Shown: positions 1-8,690 of the stretch, in pieces
Layout: every line of letters begins with the position of its first letter
Numbering within the stretch: position 1 is the stretch's first letter
Assembly: GCF_017526105.1 (NCBI RefSeq)
Contig: NZ_CP071839.1
Coordinates: 310,001-374,000 of the forward strand
Source: Streptomyces cyanogenus
GTDB taxonomy: Bacteria; Actinomycetota; Actinomycetes; Streptomycetales; Streptomycetaceae
Direction: 5' to 3'
DNA: 64,000 nucleotides
Notes under the pieces: model-generated
The model's input: the letters and a program-made list of their open reading frames with translations, nothing else
Told to the model about the DNA's origin: nothing
Database searches by the model: none
Translations under genes and position numbers: made by a program

Positions 1-502
1 GTCGTGGAGGCCGACGAACAACCGCGGCTGCCCGGCTCGCCAACGCCGATCCGCGGATGTCTGCACGGCTCGCAGACGTCACCGAACGGATCGGCGTCCC
101 AGTCACCGCCCCTGTGCGTTCTCGAACTTGATCCGTACGTGACTCCCTGGCCCTGGAGGCCGTCGGGCGCATCCTCCCGGCCCCTGCACATTCGGCGCAG
201 TCCCGGCCGGGGGCGGCCAAAAGGCGTCGCCCACGCGGTCATCGCCTTCGTCGCGCAGAAGCGACCCGGACCGCCTGCGGCCTGTCATCGCCCACGCACC
301 TCCGCGCGGCCTTCCCAGCCGCACGCGGCCTCTCCTGTGGGACATGGCCCCAACCCTGAACGATCGGCGGCGAGTCAGGCGCTGTCGCCGGAACAGTGCA
401 AGCGGCTCCTGCCACCCGGGCGGGGGCCGTACAGCGCCCGGCCGCCCAGCCCGAACTGCCCGACGTCCTGGACCAGCTTGCTGCGTTCCCAGGAGCCACC
501 GC
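1..502. other. No confident gene; possible decayed upstream gene
   Basis: I see no convincing family in this stretch. One plus-strand frame stays open to a TGA at 504-506 that overlaps the GTG start of the aquaporin (GTGA). That arrangement would fit the 3' end of a translationally coupled upstream gene, such as an ArsR-type regulator, but no ArsR motif can be read. Other long open frames here look like high-GC shadow reading. Confidence 0.3.
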
Positions 503-1095
503 GTGACCGCATCCCTCGGCCGCCGCAAGACCGCCGAAGCGGCCGGGACCGGGCTGCTGGTCGCGGTCGTCGTTGGCTCCGGCATCCAGACCACCGAGCT
601 CACACGGGACGTAGGCCTGCAACTGCTCGCCAACTCCCTCGCCGCCGTCTTCGGCTTGGGCGTGCTCATCCTCCTGCTTGGGCCGGTCTCCGGCGCGCAC
701 TTCAACCTCGCCGTGACCCTCGCGGCCTGGTTCACCGGCCGCCGCACCGCGGACGGGCTCAGCCTGCGGGACGTCGCCGCGTACGTGCCCGCCCAGAGCA
801 CGGAGGCGATCGGCGGGGCGATCCTGGCCGACGTGATGTTCGCGAGTCCGCTGGTGCAGTTCTCCACCCACGACTGGTCCACCGGCCGCCTGTGGCTGGG
901 TGAGGTCGTCGCCACGGCGGGGCTGATTCTGCTGATCTTCGGCCTTGGCAGGATCGGCCGCGCCTCGCTCGCCCCGGTCGCGGTCGCCTCCTGCATCGGA
1001 GCCGCCTGCTGGTTCACCCCCTCCACGTCGTTCGCGAACCCGGCAGTGACCATCGGCGGATCTTCACGGACTCCTTCGCCGGCATCGCGCCCTCG
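503..1095 (+). pseudogene. MIP-family aquaglyceroporin (arsenic-type), 3' truncated and frameshifted
   Basis: Membrane channel of the major intrinsic protein family, of the kind found in actinobacterial ars operons, where it passes arsenite. The GTG start at 503 has AGGAG seven bases upstream. Several hydrophobic helices are visible. The first NPA box reads NLA (GAHFNLAVTLA) and the second is intact (FANPAVTIG). Directly after the second box, at about 1059, one base is missing: the coding sense continues in another frame as RIFTDSFAGIAP. Within about ten residues it changes to arsenate reductase sequence. The last transmembrane segment is therefore gone. A deletion joining two ars genes explains this best. 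Confidence 0.75.
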
Positions 1096-1400
1096 TCCGT
1101 CCACGTCGAGGTCCGCTCGGCAGGCTCCGTCGACACCGTCAACCGGGCCGTGGCCGAAGCAATGAAAGAGGTCGGCATCGACATGTCCGCCCAGAAGCCG
1201 AAGATCCTCACCCCCGAAGCCGTCCTCGGACGTGATGATCACCATGGCTGCGGGGGCACCTGCCCCGTCATGCCCGGCAAGCAGTACCTGGAGTGGCAAC
1301 CGGACGACCCCGCGGGCCAGGCGTGGACACCGTGCGGCCCGTCCGGGATCAGATCGAGCAGCGTGTGCGTGGTCCGCTCGCCGCCATGGCGAGCAGACGT
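1096..1400 (+). pseudogene. Arsenate reductase (LMW-PTP type ArsC) fragment, several frameshifts
   Basis: The translated pieces match the C-terminal part of the low-molecular-weight phosphatase type of arsenate reductase: a VDTVNRAVAEAMKEVGIDMS segment, then a GCGGTCPVMPGK segment, then VDTVRPVRDQIEQRVR. They lie in different frames. Shifts occur just before the expected DVMITM strand (about 1230), just after it (about 1245) and again near 1318. The N-terminal P-loop with the catalytic cysteine (CX5R) is absent because the aquaporin sequence runs straight into the gene. This is a dead remnant of an ars operon and cannot encode an active reductase. Confidence 0.75.
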
Positions 1401-1509
1401 GCTGAGCCTCTAGTGCAGGCAGACGCGATCCTCCAGGGCCGGTCGGCCGCGTTGGGGCCCGGGGTGAGTGGTGCGGGGCCCTCCGCGTGTCCTCCCGTGC
1501 TCGCCGGTG

Positions 1510-2382
1510 TCAGTGGGGCTTGCGTGATGCGACCGGGTTCACGGTGCTCCAGTCCTCGTCACCCCGGCGTTCAGCGAGCGCGACGGAGAAGTGGGACAGG
1601 ACGCCGTCGAGCAGCGGGTGGCGGTCTGCGCCGGTGGTCTGTGCCATGCGGGCGGCGTAGGTGAGGTCTTTGTGGGCCCAGGCAGCCGAGAAGTTCAGTG
1701 GCTCGGGCGGGGTGAGGTAGCTGTCCCAGGCCAGGCGGGTGACCACCCCTCCGGGGCGGTCGAGGAGGGCCTCGCCGACCTGGTGCGGGTCCAGGCCCGT
1801 CGCCTCGGCCAGCCGCAACGCCTCGCCGAATCCCGCCAGGTGGATGGCCTGCAGGGCGTTGAGGATCAGTTTGAAGCGGGTGCCCGCGCCGGCCGTGCCG
1901 AAGTGCCGTACGTCCCGGGCGATCGCGTCGAACACCGGCCGCAACGCCGGCAGGCCGTCCGCGTCGCCGCCTGCGAGCAGGACCAGGTTTCCCGTGCGGG
2001 CCGCGGCGGCTCCGCCGGTGAGCGGCATGTCGTAGAAGGTTGCGTCGCGTTGCGCGCACCGCGCGGCGAGGTCCTCGACCCACTCGACGGACAAGGTCGC
2101 GGAGGCGATGAGGACGGCGTCACGCCCGGCGCCCGCCAGGATGCCGTCGGGGCCCAGCCACACCGCACGGGACGAGGTGTCGTCGGCGGTCGTCTCGAAG
2201 ACGACGTCGGCGCGGGACGCGGCCTCGGCCGGGGTCGCCGCCATTGTGGCGCCGGCCTGGGCGAGTTCGGCCGCCTTCTGGGGAGTGCGGTTCCAGACGG
2301 TCACGGTGTGACCGTGCTTGAGAAGGTTCTCGGCCATGCCCCGGCCCATGATGCCGAGCCCTACCACCGCCACGTGCGCCAT
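1510..2382 (-). CDS. NAD(P)-dependent beta-hydroxyacid dehydrogenase family protein
   Basis: A 290-residue cytosolic oxidoreductase of the 3-hydroxyisobutyrate/6-phosphogluconate dehydrogenase superfamily. The N-terminal Rossmann fold opens with VAVVGLGIMGRGMAENLL (GxGxxG). The substrate-binding stretch DMPLTGGAAAARTGNL corresponds to the family's D-x-PVSGG motif. The helical C-terminal domain holds the catalytic-lysine helix, where GTRFKLILNAL corresponds to G-x-x-x-K-x-x-N. An AGGAAGGA ribosome site precedes the ATG. The gene is divergent from the XRE regulator at 2535 across 152 bases, which suggests that regulator controls it. The substrate cannot be told from sequence. Confidence 0.85.
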   Translation of the reverse strand: MAHVAVVGLGIMGRGMAENLLKHGHTVTVWNRTPQKAAELAQAGATMAATPAEAASRADVVFETTADDTSSRAVWLGPDGILAGAGRDAVLIASATLSVEWVEDLAARCAQRDATFYDMPLTGGAAAARTGNLVLLAGGDADGLPALRPVFDAIARDVRHFGTAGAGTRFKLILNALQAIHLAGFGEALRLAEATGLDPHQVGEALLDRPGGVVTRLAWDSYLTPPEPLNFSAAWAHKDLTYAARMAQTTGADRHPLLDGVLSHFSVALAERRGDEDWSTVNPVASRKPH

Positions 2383-2534
2383 TTTTGCGATTCCTTCCTG
2401 TCGATTCCCGCCGACGCGTCTGCTGCGTCGGAGGCCCCAGTCTGCGTGGACAGCCAGCCCTTGCGGGACACCCGCCCGAGCGGGGCCCTCGCAGGGCCCC
2501 TCTCGGAGAGCAGGGTGATCGTCATACTTGAGTC

Positions 2535-3401
2535 GTGGACCATGTGGAGATCGAGAAGACAGGCGGGCTGGGCGAGTTCCTGCGGGCGCGGCGGGCCAGG
2601 GTCACGCCCGAGCAGGCCGGGCTGCCGGCGACCATCGGGCGCCGGCGCACGACGGGTCTGCGCCGGGAAGAGGTGGCGCTGCTCGCGGGCGTCAGTATCG
2701 AGTACTACCGGCGGCTGGAACAGGGCAAGCAGCACCGGCCGGGAGCGGCTGTCCTCGACGCCGTTGCCCGGGTGCTGCGGCTCGACGAGGACGAGCGGCG
2801 GCACCTCTTCGCGCTGGCGAGGGCACCGAGATCGACCCCCTCGCAGGCCGGGACAGCGCCCTCGCGTCTTTTGCGCCAGGACGTGCTGCGCCTGCTGGAC
2901 ATCGTGGACCCCTGCCCCGCGTACGTGCTCAGCCGCGCGAACGACCTCCTGGCGGCCAACCCACGCGGACTCCGCCTTCTCCCCGGCATCGAGGAGTGGC
3001 CGAACCGGCACCGCAACACCGCCCGCTACACCTTCCTGCACCCCGCCGCGCGCGGTCTGTACGGCAACTGGGAGGACGTCGCCGCGGCCACGGTCGCCCA
3101 TCTGCGAGCGTCGGCCGGGCGGTATCCGGACGCACCCGACGTCGCCGGGGTGATCGGCGAACTCGTCGTCAAGAGCGAGGAGTTCGCCGCGCTGTGGCAG
3201 CGATACGAGGTGCGCCACCGCACCAACGGACGCAAGCACTTCACCCACCCCGCGACCGGGACCATGACGCTGAGCTACGAGGCGTACGAGATCGCCCGCA
3301 CCGACGGCCACCGACTGATCGTCTACCAGGCCGAGCCGGGCAGCCCGGACCACGACGCGATGCTGCTGCTGGGGCACGTGGAAGCCGCCCGCCCGCGCTG
3401 A
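2535..3401 (+). CDS. XRE-family regulator with MmyB-like C-terminal domain
   Basis: A 288-residue DNA-binding protein. Residues 9-75 form a helix-turn-helix (LGEFLRARRARVTPEQAGL, then RREEVALLAGVSIEYYRRLE). The rest matches the MmyB-type ligand-binding domain common in Streptomyces (VLSRANDLLAANP, then a conserved WQRYEVR). Such regulators often sit divergent to a dehydrogenase or SDR gene that they repress, as here with the gene at 1510-2382. The GTG at 2535 is taken as the start; a second GTG lies three codons downstream. The effector is unknown. Confidence 0.85.
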   Translation: MDHVEIEKTGGLGEFLRARRARVTPEQAGLPATIGRRRTTGLRREEVALLAGVSIEYYRRLEQGKQHRPGAAVLDAVARVLRLDEDERRHLFALARAPRSTPSQAGTAPSRLLRQDVLRLLDIVDPCPAYVLSRANDLLAANPRGLRLLPGIEEWPNRHRNTARYTFLHPAARGLYGNWEDVAAATVAHLRASAGRYPDAPDVAGVIGELVVKSEEFAALWQRYEVRHRTNGRKHFTHPATGTMTLSYEAYEIARTDGHRLIVYQAEPGSPDHDAMLLLGHVEAARPR

Positions 3402-3520
3402 TCTGGGCCAACGCCGAAAGCACCTTGGGACGGCCGGGGCCGTGCGGACTGCGTGAGGACAATGTCGGTAGCACTAACTGACCATTTCAGACTGAGCTTC
3501 AGCGTCGGCACCCTGTCGAG

Positions 3521-4366
3521 TTACACGCCGTCGTCGAGGGCGTACAGGTCGCGGCTGCGCGGCAGGCCTTCAACCAGGTCCAGGATCGCTTCGTGGAGTA
3601 GGCCGTTGGTGGCCAGCACCGTCATGTCGCCCTCGAGTACGGGCCCGCCGCCTAGGTCGGTCACCCGGCCACCAGCCTCCGAAACGATGACGGGCATGGG
3701 TGCCACGTCCTCGTAACCCATGGGTGGGCCAGCGATCACGACGGCATCCGCGCGGCCGGTGACGAGGTCAACGATGCAGCCCATCGACGCCATCAGGAAC
3801 ACCTGACGGTGGAGAGCGATGAGGAGTTCCTCCGGCCAGCCGGCCGGGTTGAGTGCCTGAGTCCTCGCTCCCCGCGCGCTGGTCCGCTCGGTGACTTGGG
3901 CGCGGTGGCCCGACTTCAGGTCCGGGCTCTCCCCGGTCAGTACCCAACAGCCCAGGCCCCGCCCGGCTACGACCATCTGTCGGCTCATAGGCATGTTGAT
4001 CACACCGATAGCGGGACCGTACTCGTCCTCGTAGGCAATGTCGTTCGAGAACAGCGGCCACCGGCGAGTGAACGACGTGGTGCCGTTGATGGGGTCGATG
4101 ATCCATCGTCTCCCTGACACCCCGGCGGTCGAGCCCCTCTCCTCGCCGTAGATGGCGTCCTCCGGTACACGGCGGGCCAGCTCGTCCCGGACCAGCTCTT
4201 CGACTGCAAGGTCGATCTCGGTGACCTCGCTGCCGTCTTCCTTGCGGCGACTTCCCCACTCTCCCAAGAAGCCCTGCGCAGACACCTGGCCAGCCCGCGT
4301 GGCCAAGCCGACAGCGAAGTCGAGAAGCTCTCGGTCAGCGGGCGGAGCGTCGAACGTGTGATCCAT
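3521..4366 (-). CDS. Inositol monophosphatase-family phosphatase
   Basis: A 281-residue Mg2+-dependent sugar-phosphatase-like protein (IMPase/histidinol-phosphatase group). The metal-binding motifs are visible: YGEERG (residues about 93-98), IIDPINGTTSF (usually D-P-L/I-D-G-T; here Asn replaces the second Asp) and a C-terminal GYEDVAPMPVIVSEAGG, where most relatives have W-D. The two departures at metal-ligand positions could change metal affinity or abolish activity. The gene is convergent with the XRE regulator. Immediately upstream lies a transposase remnant, so the native promoter may be displaced. Confidence 0.75.
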   Translation of the reverse strand: MDHTFDAPPADRELLDFAVGLATRAGQVSAQGFLGEWGSRRKEDGSEVTEIDLAVEELVRDELARRVPEDAIYGEERGSTAGVSGRRWIIDPINGTTSFTRRWPLFSNDIAYEDEYGPAIGVINMPMSRQMVVAGRGLGCWVLTGESPDLKSGHRAQVTERTSARGARTQALNPAGWPEELLIALHRQVFLMASMGCIVDLVTGRADAVVIAGPPMGYEDVAPMPVIVSEAGGRVTDLGGGPVLEGDMTVLATNGLLHEAILDLVEGLPRSRDLYALDDGV

Positions 4367-4423
4367 CCGGCGAGCCTGTCACGGCTTCCGGTACCAAGGT
4401 GCATTTTTCCTCAACCGAGCAGT

Positions 4424-5030
4424 TCAAGGCGACGTTCGGAGTCGGCGTAGGCAGATGATGCTGCAGGCGAGTTGGAGTAGACCGAGGTGGAGATCGGCGC
4501 GTACTTCGTAACGGATCCGTAGGCGTTTGAACTGGTGGAGCCATGCGAAGGTCCGCTCGACAACCCACCGGGTTTTCCCCAAGCCGGAGCCGTGGTCGGT
4601 GCCTTTGCGAGCGACTTTGGGTGTGATGCCTCGGGCCCTGATCAGGCGGCGGTACTTGTCGTAGTCGTAACCACGGTCGCCGAACAGACGCTTGGGCCGG
4701 TGGCGGGGTCGCCCGCGACCGCGGATGTGCGGTATCGCGTCCAGCAGCGGGATCAGCTCGGTGACGTCGTGACGGTTCCCGCCGGTCAGGGACACGGACA
4801 GAGGTGTTCCGTAGCGTGTTCCGTAGCGGTCGCTGATCAGATGGTGCTTGCTGCCCGGACGAGCGCGGTCGACCGGCGAAGGCCCGGTGTGAGCCCCCCT
4901 TTGAGAGCCCGGACGTGGGAGCCGTCGACCGCCGCATCGTCCATGTCCAGCAGTCCGGTTTTACGCAGGTCCGCCAAGAGGACTTCGTGCAGCGCTCGCC
5001 GCTCACCAAGAGGCGGCCCGGCCGTCACGG
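4424..5030 (-). pseudogene. IS5-family transposase remnant
   Basis: The C-terminal half of an IS5/IS4-type DDE transposase is readable: SLTGGNRHDVTELIPLLDAI, then LFGDRGYDYDKYRR (second Asp), then VVERTFAWLHQFKRLRIRYE (catalytic Glu). An earlier piece (LLADLRKTGLLDMDDAAVDG, then SHVRALKGG) lies in another frame. The N-terminal third is missing. No matching terminal inverted repeats were found. A dead copy. Confidence 0.75.
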
Positions 5031-5314
5031 GTGGAGGTGAAGTGCCCCATTTCAGTGGCACAGCGCTCTGATTCCGGACCGCGCCTGGATGTGGGCCTGT
5101 GTCCGAAAAGGACGTAATGGAATCGGTGTGGCCTTGCGGCACGGCGGTGCGGGGCGTCAGCCTGCTGCCCGTGCGACCGGCCCGCCGCACTGGGTGTGCA
5201 TCCGCCTGCCGCGTCGTCGGCCTGGCTGCCGTACCGCGCCATGGCCGGGTGAGTCGGATGCCTGGTGTCGGCGCAGGCCCGAGACTGAAACCAACGCGAA
5301 GGGAATCGCGCGGT

Positions 5315-5893
5315 ATGAAGTTACGGAAACTGTCGCTTGCCGTTGGCGTCGCTGTGGCGACTGGCGCGCTCCTCACCACGCCCGCGGCATCCGCCGGCGC
5401 GGCGAGCTCGGACACACAGCGGTCCGCCTTCTCGGCTCAGGCGGAGCAGGCGGGCCTGACGGCCCCACAGCGTGCGGCACTGCAGCAGAGGGTCGACGCA
5501 ATCCTGGCCCAGGACGGCGGCCAGCAGACGGCCGCCAACGAGATCAGCTACCCGGACGGCAGGCTGCTGCTCCCCTTGCCCGGCGAAAAGCGCGCACGCG
5601 ACCTCAACTCGCCCGCCAACGTAGCGGCCGCAGCCCATACCTGTACCCCCGGGAATCTGTGCGGCTACTCGGGCGCCGGCTACACGGGCGAAGAACGCGA
5701 GTGGTACACCTGCACCTTCCACAAGAAGCCCAGCAGCTGGACCAGCGGAGGGTCCTGGTACAACAACCAGACCCCCGGCCGGGTGGCGAACTGGTACGAC
5801 GCCAACAAGAGGTGGCTGGGCTCCACGCCACCAGCACCCTACGGCACCGAACACGGCCAGTGGCGCGGGGTCGGCTACGCCAAACCCTGCTGA
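5315..5893 (+). CDS. Secreted peptidase-inhibitor family I36-like protein, TTA at codon 3
   Basis: A 192-residue exported protein. The ATG at 5315 has GAAGGGAA about ten bases upstream. A classical Sec signal peptide follows (charged KLRKL start, hydrophobic core, ASAGA cleavage region near residue 28). The C-terminal third has four cysteines and the pattern CTPGNLCGYSGAGYTGEER, a beta/gamma-crystallin-like fold typical of Streptomyces I36 metalloprotease inhibitors. Codon 3 is TTA, so translation should depend on bldA tRNA and be tied to development. The broken transposase at 4424-5030 lies upstream; a strong hairpin follows the stop. Confidence 0.75.
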   Translation: MKLRKLSLAVGVAVATGALLTTPAASAGAASSDTQRSAFSAQAEQAGLTAPQRAALQQRVDAILAQDGGQQTAANEISYPDGRLLLPLPGEKRARDLNSPANVAAAAHTCTPGNLCGYSGAGYTGEEREWYTCTFHKKPSSWTSGGSWYNNQTPGRVANWYDANKRWLGSTPPAPYGTEHGQWRGVGYAKPC

Positions 5894-5906
5894 GTACTCG
5901 CCCGTT

Positions 5907-5938
5907 GCGGGGGCCGGCCGCCGTCCGGTCGCCCCCGC
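5907..5938 (+). terminator. GC-rich hairpin after the I36-like gene
   Basis: GCGGGGGCCGG pairs with CCGG and GCCCCCGC across a short loop, 14 bases after the stop codon. There is no T-tract, as is usual for Streptomyces terminators. Confidence 0.55.
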
Positions 5939-5959
5939 TGCGGGGGTTACGGCGATGTC

Positions 5960-6255
5960 GACGCTTGGGGTGTTCTCGCCCTCGACGGGCAGGTGCCCGC
6001 CGTGGCGGCGCAGAGGCTCGATCGGCAGATCGGCCACGGCCCTCACCCCTGACGGACCGAAGGGTCGGCGCGCACGGGAAGTTCCGGCCCGCACGCACAC
6101 ACTCGACAGGCTCCGCCGCTGTCCCCGTGGTCACCGCAGACGACCACCAGTTGTACGGTGCCCATCGCACGCTCAGAGACCGCGATGCCGTGCACGGCCT
6201 GCACCTCGGTCAGGAACCGGCGGGTCGCGCCGCGGGCGTCGGCGATCGGTTCCAT
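5960..6255 (-). pseudogene. Remnant of an anti-sigma-type (RsbW-like) ATP-binding protein
   Basis: The minus-strand frame beginning at 6255 reads ADARGATRRFLTEV, then VSERAMGTVQLVV. This is the conserved N-terminal part of Streptomyces RsbW/SpoIIAB-like histidine-kinase-fold regulators, before the N-box. The expected CELVTNA box is lost through a frameshift at about 6165, and later pieces (LPVRADPSVRQG) resemble the G1/G2 region only weakly. A fragment rather than a working kinase. The insertion element at 6325 lies immediately upstream of it. Confidence 0.4.
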
Positions 6256-6324
6256 TCCCTCGAAGGCGAGGGGCCGACAGTATCGGGCGGCCGGCCAGCG
6301 GCTGGTCCTCGCTTTCGTGCACCA

Positions 6325-6347
6325 CTAGGCCGTGTCCGGTGAATCGT
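6325..6347 (+). repeat. Left terminal inverted repeat of the IS5-type element
   Basis: Perfect reverse complement of 7844-7866 over 23 bases. Confidence 0.9.
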
Positions 6348-6393
6348 CATTCGATCTTGGAACCGGGTCGCCTTCCTTGATCGTTAGGGCGGC

Positions 6394-7278
6394 GTGGGAC
6401 GTGGCGATCTGACGAACGAGGAGTGGGCTCGACTCCTCCCGCACCTGCCTGCCAACGGTGGGCGGGGCGGGCAGTGGAGTGACCACCGTCGTGTGCTGAA
6501 CGGCATCTACTTCCGTGAGCGCACGGGCGTCCCCTGGCGGGATCTGCCCGTGCGTTATGGGAAGTGGAAGACCGTATATGAACGCCATCGCCGCTGGTCG
6601 GGGGACGGGACCTGGGACCGGATCCTGAAAGCCGTCCAGGCCCGTGCCGACGCGGAGGGCCGTCTGGACTGGAGCCAGGTCAGCGTCGACTCCACCACGT
6701 GCCGGGCCCACCAGCACGCCGCAGGGGCAAGGAAGGCTACCCCGACCAACGGCTCAAAAAAGGGGCAGTCCCGGCCCGCCACCGCGCCGACGAGGGAATC
6801 GGACGATCCCGTGGCGGCCTGACCAGCAAGATTTCACCTGGCCGGCGAAGGCGGTCGCCGCCCACTCGGCCTGCTCATCACTCCCGGCCAAGCCCACGAC
6901 GGGAGCATGCTCGAGCAGGTCATGGCCGAGGTCCGAGTTCCCCGCCGGGGCGGCGGCCATCCCCGCACACGCCCTGACGCACTGAGCGCCGATAAGGCCT
7001 ACAGTTCCCGTCGCATACGGATCTACCTGCGCAGACGCCAAATCCCTCACAGCATCCCGAAGAAGAAGGATCAGGTGGGCCACCGTCTGGCTCGGGGCCC
7101 AGCGGGCGGCCGTCCGCCCTCCTTCGATCGCGCCGCCTACAAGCGCCGCAACGAGGTCGAGCGCATGATCAACAGGCTGAAGGGCTTCCGCGCCGTGGCG
7201 ACGCGCTACGACAAGCGCGCCTACGTCTTCCACGGCACTGTGACCGTTGCCGCAATCCGTCTCTGGCTCCGCGATTGA
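6394..7278 (+). pseudogene. IS5-family transposase, two frameshifts
   Basis: N-terminal helix-turn-helix region (LTNEEWARLLPHLP, then YFRERTGVPWRDLPVRYGKW) and first catalytic Asp (SQVSVDSTTCRAHQHAAGARK) lie in the first frame. A short middle segment (GIGRSRGGLTSKI) lies in a second frame. The second Asp (LSADKAY) and the Glu helix (RNEVERMINRLKGFRAVATR) lie in a third, which ends at 7278. All DDE residues survive but the frame breaks twice, between about 6745 and 6900. Unless recoding occurs, the protein is not made. Confidence 0.8.
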
Positions 7279-7291
7279 CGCGCCGCCGCCG

Positions 7292-7819
7292 TCAGAGCTG
7301 CGGCAGTCGGTCCGCAACTGTGGGAGAACGTCGCTCCTCAAGCCAGAAGAGATAGACGCGCAGGTGCGATGCCAGCTCGCCGTCGAGGTAGGCGGCGTAC
7401 TTCAAGGCAGCGGCGGCCACACCTTGCCCTGCCTTCGCGTCGTCGGCCTCCCAGTCGGCGCGCCGATTCGCCAGATACTCCCTGATCCGCCCTCGATCGC
7501 GCCACCATTCCCGGACCGCTGCCGGCGTCCAGTGAGTGTCACAGTCACAGCCGTAGCCGGAGAAGGCCTCAGCCTCCGCTGCATCGACCAGCTGCTGAAG
7601 CTCCTCCGGCGTTCGGGGCTGCCGGTACACGTACTCGGTGAAGTAGTCGGCCTCGTAGAGCACGAGCTCTGGGGCGTGGATACGGCCCGTGCCACAGTTA
7701 TCGGTTTCGGCCCCGTAGAACGGTCCGGGCACGTTGAGCCACTTCCGCTCCGACCACTGCCCCAGGAACGCTCCGCGCGCATCGTCGAGCAGAGGCACCG
7801 GATCGAAGTAGAGGTCCAC
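7292..7819 (-). CDS. Conserved hypothetical protein carried inside the IS5-type element
   Basis: A 175-residue acidic, soluble protein with an aromatic-rich sequence (VPGPFYGAETDNCGTGRIH, VYRQPRTPEELQQLV, HLRVYLFWLEERRSP). There is no signal peptide, membrane segment or recognised catalytic motif. I recall similar unnamed proteins in Streptomyces genomes but cannot assign a fold. The GTG start at 7819 lies only 24 bases inside the right end of the element and lacks a clear ribosome site, so it may be leaderless or have lost its own promoter. It is convergent with the transposase. It could be cargo, or a resident gene trapped when two copies inserted either side of it. Confidence 0.6.
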   Translation of the reverse strand: MDLYFDPVPLLDDARGAFLGQWSERKWLNVPGPFYGAETDNCGTGRIHAPELVLYEADYFTEYVYRQPRTPEELQQLVDAAEAEAFSGYGCDCDTHWTPAAVREWWRDRGRIREYLANRRADWEADDAKAGQGVAAAALKYAAYLDGELASHLRVYLFWLEERRSPTVADRLPQL

Positions 7820-7843
7820 GGCAGAAGGTTAGCCACGTGCCGA

Positions 7844-7866
7844 ACGATTCACCGGACACGGCCTAG
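7844..7866 (-). repeat. Right terminal inverted repeat of the IS5-type element
   Basis: Perfect reverse complement of 6325-6347. It also supplies the stop codon of the truncated gene at 7849-8418. Confidence 0.9.
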
Positions 7867-8418
7867 GTCCACACCGCCACCCTCGCCCTGAGCAACACGG
7901 ATCGTAGCCCACGAATACCCCCGAAACGACACGACGCGTACCCGTTCGCAGCACCGTGACTTTCCGCCGGCAGCGCGCTGGGCCGCGACGGTGGGTTCCC
8001 GGTGCTGGATGTTCCTCGCCGGGTTCGTCCAGTTCGGCGCGGCCGAACAGTAGCGCGTCGCCGGGAGGCAGGTGGGTGAGGTGCGGTGCAGCAGGTCATC
8101 GCCCGCGGCCTCCGCGAGCGTGCTGAGGACGGCACCGGTATCCCAGCGGGCCGTCTCGGGCGTGGTGTCTTCGATGAGAGGGCGACGGCCTCGACGAATT
8201 CCTGAGGGCAGTCGGGTTGCGGGCAGCGGGTCCGACAGCAGCGGCCGGTACTGCGGCGAGAGGTGTTCGGCGAGTTCCTTGCGTCCGGCGCCGACCAGGT
8301 GGGCGCCCGGGGTGGCCAGCACCGCGCGGGTGACCCGCTCGGCCTCGCAGATGGTGGCGTACTCGCCGCGGTCCTGGACCTGGGGCTGGGGCCCGGAACT
8401 GTCCCACGCCTTCGCCAT
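7849..8418 (-). pseudogene. Hypothetical protein truncated by the IS end
   Basis: The start at 8418 is well placed behind GGAGG, and the first 100 or so residues look coding (EYATICEAERVTRAVL, then VGAGRKELAEHLSPQY). I do not recognise the family. The reading frame stops at 7849-7851, inside the inverted repeat of the insertion element, so the natural C-terminus has been cut off. The last 40 or so residues are Arg/Gly-rich and probably out-of-frame sequence. The sequence left of the element does not obviously continue this gene. Confidence 0.45.
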
Positions 8419-8462
8419 GGGTGGGCCTCCGTCGATCCGTGTGCGGCTTCGTGCCGCCGTCA

Positions 8463-8690
8463 GGGGTTTCGAGCCTGCATGCGAAAGGACCGCCCTGGCT
8501 CCCGGTGGCACAGTCGCCGGTATCCCGGCCGCAAGGCGTTACCGGACCGGGATGTGCTGTGCGGGCTGCACACCGGCATCCAGTGGGAGTGCCTCCCGAA
8601 GGAGCTGGGATTCGGCTCGGGCATGACCTGCTGGCGACGCCTGCGGGACTGGACTGAGGCCGGCGTGTGGGGGAACGGGAGTGGCTACCC
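8463..8690 (+). pseudogene. IS5-family transposase N-terminal fragment
   Basis: YPGRKALPDRDVLCGLHTGI, followed by QWECLPKELGFGSGMTCWRR, is the N-terminal region of Streptomyces IS5 transposases. The catalytic part is absent. Confidence 0.7.

Larger units (their letters stand above)
6325..7866. mobile_element. IS5-type element with perfect 23-bp ends and an enclosed extra gene
   Basis: The ends at 6325-6347 and 7844-7866 are exact inverted repeats of 23 bases, each starting CTAGGCCGTGTCCGG when read inwards. The outermost CTAG is self-complementary and may be a duplicated target (TA or CTAG). Between them lie a frameshifted DDE transposase (plus strand) and a 175-codon gene on the minus strand that is no part of a normal IS5 element. 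The total of 1.54 kb is well over the usual 0.85-0.95 kb of this group in Streptomyces. Confidence 0.8.

Noticed and set aside
1591..3153. Long plus-strand open frame across the dehydrogenase and XRE regulator
   Set aside because: It is the antisense of the dehydrogenase and an out-of-frame reading of the regulator; no family motif.
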